Origin: Treponema sp.
Lineage (GTDB): Bacteria > Spirochaetota > Spirochaetia > Treponematales > Treponemataceae
DNA length: 10,736 bases
NCBI GenBank assembly: GCA_012513125.1
Contig: JAAZCS010000188.1
Coordinates: 1-10,736 of the forward strand
Reading direction: 5' to 3'
Part shown: in pieces, positions 5,911 to 10,736 of the stretch
Numbering within the stretch: the first letter of the stretch is position 1
How the letters are laid out: each line of letters opens with the position of its first letter
Position numbers and translations under genes: made by a program
Notes under the pieces: generated by a model
Told to the model about the DNA's origin: nothing
Database searches by the model: none
What the model saw: only the letters and a program-made list of their open reading frames with translations

Positions 5911-5940
5911 ATTATACTGTAAATTGGGTTATCTATACAA
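5911..5940 (-). promoter_or_regulatory. glmS promoter
   Basis: On the minus strand TTGTAT (complement of 5935-5940) and a consensus TATAAT (complement of 5911-5916) are 18 nt apart. The -35 box begins immediately after the mnmE stop codon. The predicted start is near 5904. The -35 matches at 3 of 6 positions, so activity relies mainly on the -10. Confidence 0.55.
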
Positions 5941-7341
5941 TTATTTTCCTACACAGAATCTAGAAAAAATATTGCCTAAAACATCATCAGGAGTAACGTC
6001 GCCTGTAACTTCGCCCAACGATTCAAGTGAATCTTCTAAATCTTGAACAACCGCATCAAGTGAATAATTATTATCTGCTGAAATCAACGAATGTTTTACA
6101 CTTTCTAAAGCTTCTTCAACTGACTGTTTTTGTCGTGCAGAACCCAATCCAGCTTGTTCTCTATCAGTGTTCAAACCTTCTGTTAAAACTTTTTTTGCAA
6201 GCTGAACAATATCAGAAATTCCTGTTCCTTTTTTTGCACTTAAAAAAACTTCGCCACAATAATATTTTATCTTTGAAAAATCTTCTTTACATAATTTATT
6301 TTTATTTTGAGTTTTATCTATTTTATTCCAGACAACAATTACTTTTTCATTACTTTTAAATAGAAAATCTCTGTCGTAATCTGTAATTCCATTTTCACTA
6401 TCAATCAAGTAAAGCACTAAATCAGAATCTTTTGATAATGAAACCGATAATTCAACACCTTGAGCTTCAATTACGTCTTCTGTTTTTCTTAGCCCCGCAG
6501 TATCAAATAATCTAACTGGAATTCCATCAAAACTTGCCCAACTTTCAAGCCAATCTCTTGTCGTTCCCTCAATATCAGATACAATTGCTCGTTCCTCTTT
6601 TAGCAAAGAATTGAACAGACTTGATTTTCCGGCATTTGTTCTTCCACACAAAACAACTCTTGCACCATCTTGATAAAGTTTTTCGCTTTTCCAAGAATCA
6701 ACTAAAGATTGCAACCTTGAAACGGCTATTTCAATATCTTTTCTGTCAAAAGTATCTGATATAGTCTCTTCATCTTCGGGATATTCAATTTCCACTTCAA
6801 TTGAAGCGAGTGTATCTATAATCAATTGTTTTATTGATTCAATTTCATTATAAAGTGAACCAGATAATCTTCCTGCCGCTCTTCCTCGTGATGCATCTGT
6901 ATGACTTTCAATAATTTCCTGAACTGCTTCAGCTTTTGTTAAATCTGTTTTGCCATTTATATAAGAACGAAATGTGTATTCACCTCTAAGTGCTTGCCTA
7001 AATCCATTTTGTAGCAAAAGACCTTGTATTTTTGTAACAACTGATAATCCGCCATGGCAATAAATTTCAACCATGTCTTCACCAGTAAATGATTTTGGTG
7101 CTTTATAAACTCCAAGCATGACTTCGTCAATTTTCTGATTGTTGTTCTCAGCATCAATTATCCAACCATACACCAATGTGTTACCCAATGCTTGAACAAG
7201 TGCCTTTGGTCTGGAAAAAACTTTTGATATCAAATCAATCGAATTTTTTCCAGAAACACGAACTATTCCTAATGCGGCAGGTGAAAGTGCTGTCGCTATG
7301 GAAGATATTGGTTCTTCAGGAGTATATTTTGGCAAATTCAT
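5941..7341 (-). CDS. mnmE: tRNA modification GTPase MnmE (TrmE)
   Basis: This complete 466-residue protein, with MnmG, modifies the wobble uridine (5-carboxymethylaminomethyl group) of tRNAs in the cytosol. The N-terminal formyl-THF-binding domain (1 to about 120) begins ISSIATALSPAALGIVRVSG. A helical domain is split around an inserted Ras-like G domain (about 225-390). The G1 loop is GRTNAGKS (233-240), G2 GTTRD (259-263), G3 DTAGLR (280-285), G4 NKID (339-342) and G5 SAK (368-370). The C-terminus is FCVGK, with the conserved catalytic-site cysteine C463. The G1 loop has Arg-Thr and Ala where most homologues have xPNVGKS, a tolerable variation. Its ATG overlaps the TAA of the preceding secreted-protein gene (TAATG), so translation is probably coupled. 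Confidence 0.97.
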   Translation of the reverse strand: MNLPKYTPEEPISSIATALSPAALGIVRVSGKNSIDLISKVFSRPKALVQALGNTLVYGWIIDAENNNQKIDEVMLGVYKAPKSFTGEDMVEIYCHGGLSVVTKIQGLLLQNGFRQALRGEYTFRSYINGKTDLTKAEAVQEIIESHTDASRGRAAGRLSGSLYNEIESIKQLIIDTLASIEVEIEYPEDEETISDTFDRKDIEIAVSRLQSLVDSWKSEKLYQDGARVVLCGRTNAGKSSLFNSLLKEERAIVSDIEGTTRDWLESWASFDGIPVRLFDTAGLRKTEDVIEAQGVELSVSLSKDSDLVLYLIDSENGITDYDRDFLFKSNEKVIVVWNKIDKTQNKNKLCKEDFSKIKYYCGEVFLSAKKGTGISDIVQLAKKVLTEGLNTDREQAGLGSARQKQSVEEALESVKHSLISADNNYSLDAVVQDLEDSLESLGEVTGDVTPDDVLGNIFSRFCVGK

Positions 7342-9695
7342 TATTCTTCTCGCTTAAATTTTAAAATTGGAATCTGCAAAATTGGTGAAAAAACAGTGTT
7401 ATTAGAATAATAATCTTGCTCCTGATTCCAAATGCTATCAAGAATTGAAAGATCATTATTTAGATTTATTTTTTTTGTTTTAGACCCTATTGCTGGTTTT
7501 CTGTATTGAGAATCAGCTTCAGGGGCTTTTCCTGTAAATACACTTTCTGCAGTAATATCAGGGGGAAGAATATCATAATCTCCAGAATTATTCCAACACA
7601 TATATCCGCGATTAATTGAGTCACGAACACCAAAATATTGTTTTTCGATATAATCTTCATCGTAATAAAGCTTATCGTAGCTTACGCCTAAATAGAACGC
7701 TTGAACCCACGGACGAATAACAGCTCTATTTCTTGCCATCACTGTATTTCTAAACGAGCCATAATAGTAGATTCTGTATGTTCTATCTGCAACTGGAGGA
7801 TAATTCAAAAATGTCTGTTCAAAATGGCTTGGATAAAACATCGGAGCTATAACATCTACATATTCAGAAAGCATTTCGGCGTCTTGCCCAGTACGGGTTC
7901 CACTTCTATACCATCCATTTGCGCCGTAAATATCAATTCCGACCGGAGCATCAATATTTTTTCTTGCATATGAAAGAAATGATATCAATGCACTTTCCTT
8001 ATCCATACCCTCGCTTTTCCAACGGTATGTAGCGTTCTTTAAATTATAACCATCTGTAGGAAATCTGATATAATCAAATTGAATTTCATCAAATCCTCTT
8101 GATATCAAGTCTTTTGCAACTTCAACATTATATTCCCAAACTTCTTCAGAATATGGATCAACCCAATGTTCATCGTAATAAAGCGTCTTTTTTCCTGTCA
8201 CAACTTCATTTTCATCAACAACATCTTCATAACCTTTTATTCCAAGCCATGGAACGTTTGTTTTACTATCCCAAACAGCATATTTACCATTTTTATATTG
8301 CGATAATGTCCTATCTTTGAAAGTTACAATTCTTGCTACCAGATAAATATTTTCTTTTTTGAATTCTTCAATAAATTTATCAAGATTTACTGCATATTGA
8401 GTTACTTTTCCTTTTTCCAATAACAAAGGATCTCTTGTGTCATAGCGTAAAAGCCCATAATCATCTTTCATATCTATTACTAGACTGTTAAAGTTTCCAT
8501 CTTTTATAATTTTTTTGAATTTATCAATTCCAGCCTGAGTTCTGCACTGATATGCCGATACATAAATGCTTTTTTTCTTATCTGCAATGTCACCATATTT
8601 TGAATTAATTGTTCCAGGATAAAGTAGCCACAATTCATTTAAGCAAATTCCTTCATTAAAACCACTTCTTGAATGTGGAATCCAAGCGGCATTCACCATG
8701 TTTGGAACAGCTTCAAAAGCTTTGCTCCAATCAGAGAATTTTGCAGGAATACCAGGACTTTCTTTTGTATTTATATTAATTGAACCAAAACCTTCGATAG
8801 TTGAATAAACAAGAACGTCATCAATTATTGTAAGACCGTCAATTACATCAACAGGTTCTTTGCCCTTGTAAATTAGTTCTGCTTTTTTTGTAGCCCAATC
8901 AAATCTATAAAGACGTGGTATATATGTTTGCGAAAGATAGATTTCTATATAGTTTGTTCCATCTTCATTTTTTCTTACTACAGGCAAAATATCTGCAATT
9001 TCATCAGGGGAACTAAGAGACGGCATCATTTCAAAACCGCTTGTTATATCAATCCATGTTGGATTTTTTCTGTTTGGATATATATATGAAAGTCCAAAAA
9101 TTGGATGCGACATAAAAACAACAGTTTCGTCCTGAATTGTTGCAATTGCCACTGCTTTTACACCAGGAGTTGCAAGACTCATCGACTTCAGTGATGTCCA
9201 AGATTTTCCTTCATCGGCACTATAGAACACTGTGTCTTTTGTTGCAGTTACTATTTCTTTATTATTGAATGGATTTACACAAATATCTTTTAATGTTTGA
9301 ATTTTCTTTGTTAATTTTACTTCTGTGTTATCTTTTTCTTTTATTGTTAAAAAAGGAAGCCCTTCATTTCGTAGTTCAAACGTTTTCAAATCGCTTGAAA
9401 AAATAATTCCTTTTTCTGTTCTAAAAAACCAGCAATCTTTTAATTCACCTTTTTCATTTGGCAAATTTGCCTTAAGAATTTGTTCTACACGACCCTCTGA
9501 CCACAAAGGAATGGCATTATTTCGTTGAGTCAATCGGAACAATCCATCATCAGAACCTACTAAAAAATCAGTATTCTTTGAATTGTTTTTCTCAGAAATA
9601 GAAAGCTTTTCTGGAATTTCATATAAGGGTTTCACTTCTTGGGCAGATAATGACGGTGCAATCAATAATGACAGTACAAAAAATAGAATAATCAT
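7341..9695 (-). CDS. Secreted beta-propeller and DUF4015 glycosidase-like protein
   Basis: The 784-residue protein starts with a hydrophobic signal segment (2-16) and a likely signal peptidase I site after SLSA (residue 18). There is no lipobox cysteine, so it is exported to the periplasm or surface. Residues about 43-370 look like a beta-propeller, with a BNR Asp-box SADEGKSW (159-166) and several strand-rich repeats. Residues about 375-715 match the putative glycosyl hydrolase domain DUF4015: KSIYVSAY (375-382), VIDMKDDYG (406-414), VARIVTFKD (453-461), FDEIQFDYIRFPTD (535-548), VGIDIYGANGW (585-595) and VIAPMFYPSHF (615-625). D408, D541 and D588 are candidate active-site acids at strand ends of a TIM-like barrel. 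A polysaccharide or cell-wall substrate is plausible but unproven. The signal lacks a positive N-region and no clear Shine-Dalgarno precedes the ATG, so a non-ATG start upstream (ATA at 9731-9729) is conceivable. The gap from the HD gene is 45 nt. Confidence 0.8.
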   Translation of the reverse strand: MIILFFVLSLLIAPSLSAQEVKPLYEIPEKLSISEKNNSKNTDFLVGSDDGLFRLTQRNNAIPLWSEGRVEQILKANLPNEKGELKDCWFFRTEKGIIFSSDLKTFELRNEGLPFLTIKEKDNTEVKLTKKIQTLKDICVNPFNNKEIVTATKDTVFYSADEGKSWTSLKSMSLATPGVKAVAIATIQDETVVFMSHPIFGLSYIYPNRKNPTWIDITSGFEMMPSLSSPDEIADILPVVRKNEDGTNYIEIYLSQTYIPRLYRFDWATKKAELIYKGKEPVDVIDGLTIIDDVLVYSTIEGFGSININTKESPGIPAKFSDWSKAFEAVPNMVNAAWIPHSRSGFNEGICLNELWLLYPGTINSKYGDIADKKKSIYVSAYQCRTQAGIDKFKKIIKDGNFNSLVIDMKDDYGLLRYDTRDPLLLEKGKVTQYAVNLDKFIEEFKKENIYLVARIVTFKDRTLSQYKNGKYAVWDSKTNVPWLGIKGYEDVVDENEVVTGKKTLYYDEHWVDPYSEEVWEYNVEVAKDLISRGFDEIQFDYIRFPTDGYNLKNATYRWKSEGMDKESALISFLSYARKNIDAPVGIDIYGANGWYRSGTRTGQDAEMLSEYVDVIAPMFYPSHFEQTFLNYPPVADRTYRIYYYGSFRNTVMARNRAVIRPWVQAFYLGVSYDKLYYDEDYIEKQYFGVRDSINRGYMCWNNSGDYDILPPDITAESVFTGKAPEADSQYRKPAIGSKTKKINLNNDLSILDSIWNQEQDYYSNNTVFSPILQIPILKFKREE

Positions 9696-9740
9696 ATCAT
9701 TTTTATCGGCATTATCTGTCTTTTTATTTATACAAAACGA

Positions 9741-10736
9741 TTAGATAGTGTTTTCTAGAACTTCAACAACAACTGAATCATATAATTCTGGTTGTTGCTT
9801 CATCTTTTCAATTACAGTCTCTTTATCCATTGTTTGGCGATAATTTCTCTTACTAGACATTGAAACATAAGTTTCTGCAACATGAATCAATCTTGCAATT
9901 TGAGGAATCTCTTCACCTTTCAATCCATTTGGATAACCTGTTCCATCCATATTTTCGTGATGTTTTGTTGAAGCGTCATTGAATACATCCCAGTAGCGTT
10001 TTGGAACAAAATCAAGATATTTTTCAGCGAGACAAACATGCTTTTTCATTTTTTCTTTTTGCTCATCTGATAAAGTTTGTGCTTCAATAATTTCATTTGG
10101 CTCTGCTAAAAATCCTGCATCATAAATCATTGCTGCACAAAAGTTTAACATTGCATATTCCTGTGATAATCCTAACTGCATAGATAATTTGTATACCAAT
10201 TCACTAACATTTTTTGAATTATTTTTTCTGTTAGTTTTTTCATCTATTTTTGTGCCTAAATCTTTGCATTTCACTGCTAATTCTTGCAATTCTTCTTTAT
10301 CTTTTTCATCGAATGTAACATCTGGCAATGCTTGTGTGCCACTCCAAGTTGAAGCTCCAGCTATTTTTAAATTTTCTTGCGAATTATAAATATCTGTAAT
10401 ACCACCGAGCATGAGTTTGTTTGTTTGATTTTGGTTTGCCGCGATTGCCTGAAAAGCCTTTATATACTGTTCTTGTGTATATTGCTGCTGTTTTAAGCCT
10501 TTTTTAATAAAATAGATTATTACAAAAACAATTAGCAAAATAATCAATGCAATTCCGATAATTCCAATTGCAATTACTGTTGTTGATTGTTTTGCAGCAA
10601 CGGCACTTTCTTCAAGTCCGGAACCAAGATTTTTAAAACCAGAATCAAGTTTTTCAATCAAATCAGCCTGAGTTTGTTTGGAAGTTTCTGTTTGTTCTTT
10701 TAACGCAGCCGATTGTTCTCTCATAGCATCTGCTTG
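9741..10736 (-). CDS. Membrane-anchored coiled-coil protein with degenerate HD-GYP domain (partial)
   Basis: The frame stays open to the right edge, so the true N-terminus is outside the window; residues are numbered here from the ATG at 10724, four codons inside it. Residues 1-47 are polar and coiled-coil-like (KEQTETSKQTQ). Residues 49-73 form one strongly hydrophobic membrane helix followed by KK, then about 95 linker residues. A C-terminal domain (about 170-325) has the HD-GYP layout: HHENMDGTGYPNG (255-267) with the GYP motif, and an RNYR segment (293-296) matching the RxYR end motif. The HD motif itself is changed: IYDAGF (200-205) replaces LHDIGK, the first His is absent, and the later Asp is replaced by E284 in VAETYVS. 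H229, H255, H256 and D202 remain. Active HD-GYPs cleave cyclic di-GMP; this one may be inactive or act as a sensor or scaffold. It is upstream of the secreted DUF4015 gene in the same direction. Confidence 0.75.
   Translation of the reverse strand, partial: QADAMREQSAALKEQTETSKQTQADLIEKLDSGFKNLGSGLEESAVAAKQSTTVIAIGIIGIALIILLIVFVIIYFIKKGLKQQQYTQEQYIKAFQAIAANQNQTNKLMLGGITDIYNSQENLKIAGASTWSGTQALPDVTFDEKDKEELQELAVKCKDLGTKIDEKTNRKNNSKNVSELVYKLSMQLGLSQEYAMLNFCAAMIYDAGFLAEPNEIIEAQTLSDEQKEKMKKHVCLAEKYLDFVPKRYWDVFNDASTKHHENMDGTGYPNGLKGEEIPQIARLIHVAETYVSMSSKRNYRQTMDKETVIEKMKQQPELYDSVVVEVLENTI

Noticed and set aside
5855..5940. A glmS ribozyme or amino-sugar riboswitch before glmS
   Set aside because: Only 86 bases separate mnmE and glmS, and about half are promoter. 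The ribozyme core needs well over 100 nt and none of its paired elements are seen.
1..10736. CRISPR array, toxin-antitoxin pair, defence system, transposon or phage genes
   Set aside because: No regularly spaced repeats, terminal inverted repeats, transposase, nuclease or phage structural motifs were seen on either strand.

Overview
The window is AT-rich, with tightly packed genes. It carries two housekeeping genes (mnmE, glmS), two tRNA genes, a cytoplasmic GH43 glycosidase, a degenerate HD-GYP protein and a secreted DUF4015-type protein. Low GC, gene-dense layout, many weak or missing Shine-Dalgarno sites and protein character suggest a host- or gut-associated spirochaete, most likely Treponema-like. 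This is an inference from general character; no marker gene here proves it.

Left end, 1-384 (minus): the N-terminal 128 residues of a probable acyltransferase with an HX4D motif, running off the window. It diverges from the plus-strand block through an 88-base promoter region. Plus-strand block, 473-3236: a HAD pyrimidine-5'-nucleotidase-like phosphatase that looks leaderless, tRNA-Ala(CGC), a PfkB sugar/sugar-phosphate kinase whose ATG is 12 nt after the tRNA, and a GH43 glycosidase. The glycosidase and kinase could act in succession on plant-derived pentosides or oligosaccharides taken up by the cell, but nothing shows they share a substrate.

A bidirectional terminator (about 3248-3283) separates the plus block from the minus block. 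Read from right to left on the minus strand, that block is: a membrane-anchored coiled-coil protein with a decayed HD-GYP domain (cut by the right edge), a secreted beta-propeller plus DUF4015 glycosidase-like protein, mnmE (stop/start overlap TAATG), glmS from its own promoter, an ANTAR protein with a pseudo-receiver domain 9 nt after glmS, and a CAU tRNA that is probably tRNA-Ile2.

No mobile element, CRISPR array, phage gene or obvious defence system is visible, and no stretch over 300 bases lacks a gene. The most interesting points are the ANTAR pseudo-receiver coupled to glmS, the detached Shine-Dalgarno in the glmS leader, the promoter geometry that places transcription starts at the first base of both tRNAs and of the HAD gene, and the missing metal ligands in the HD-GYP domain.
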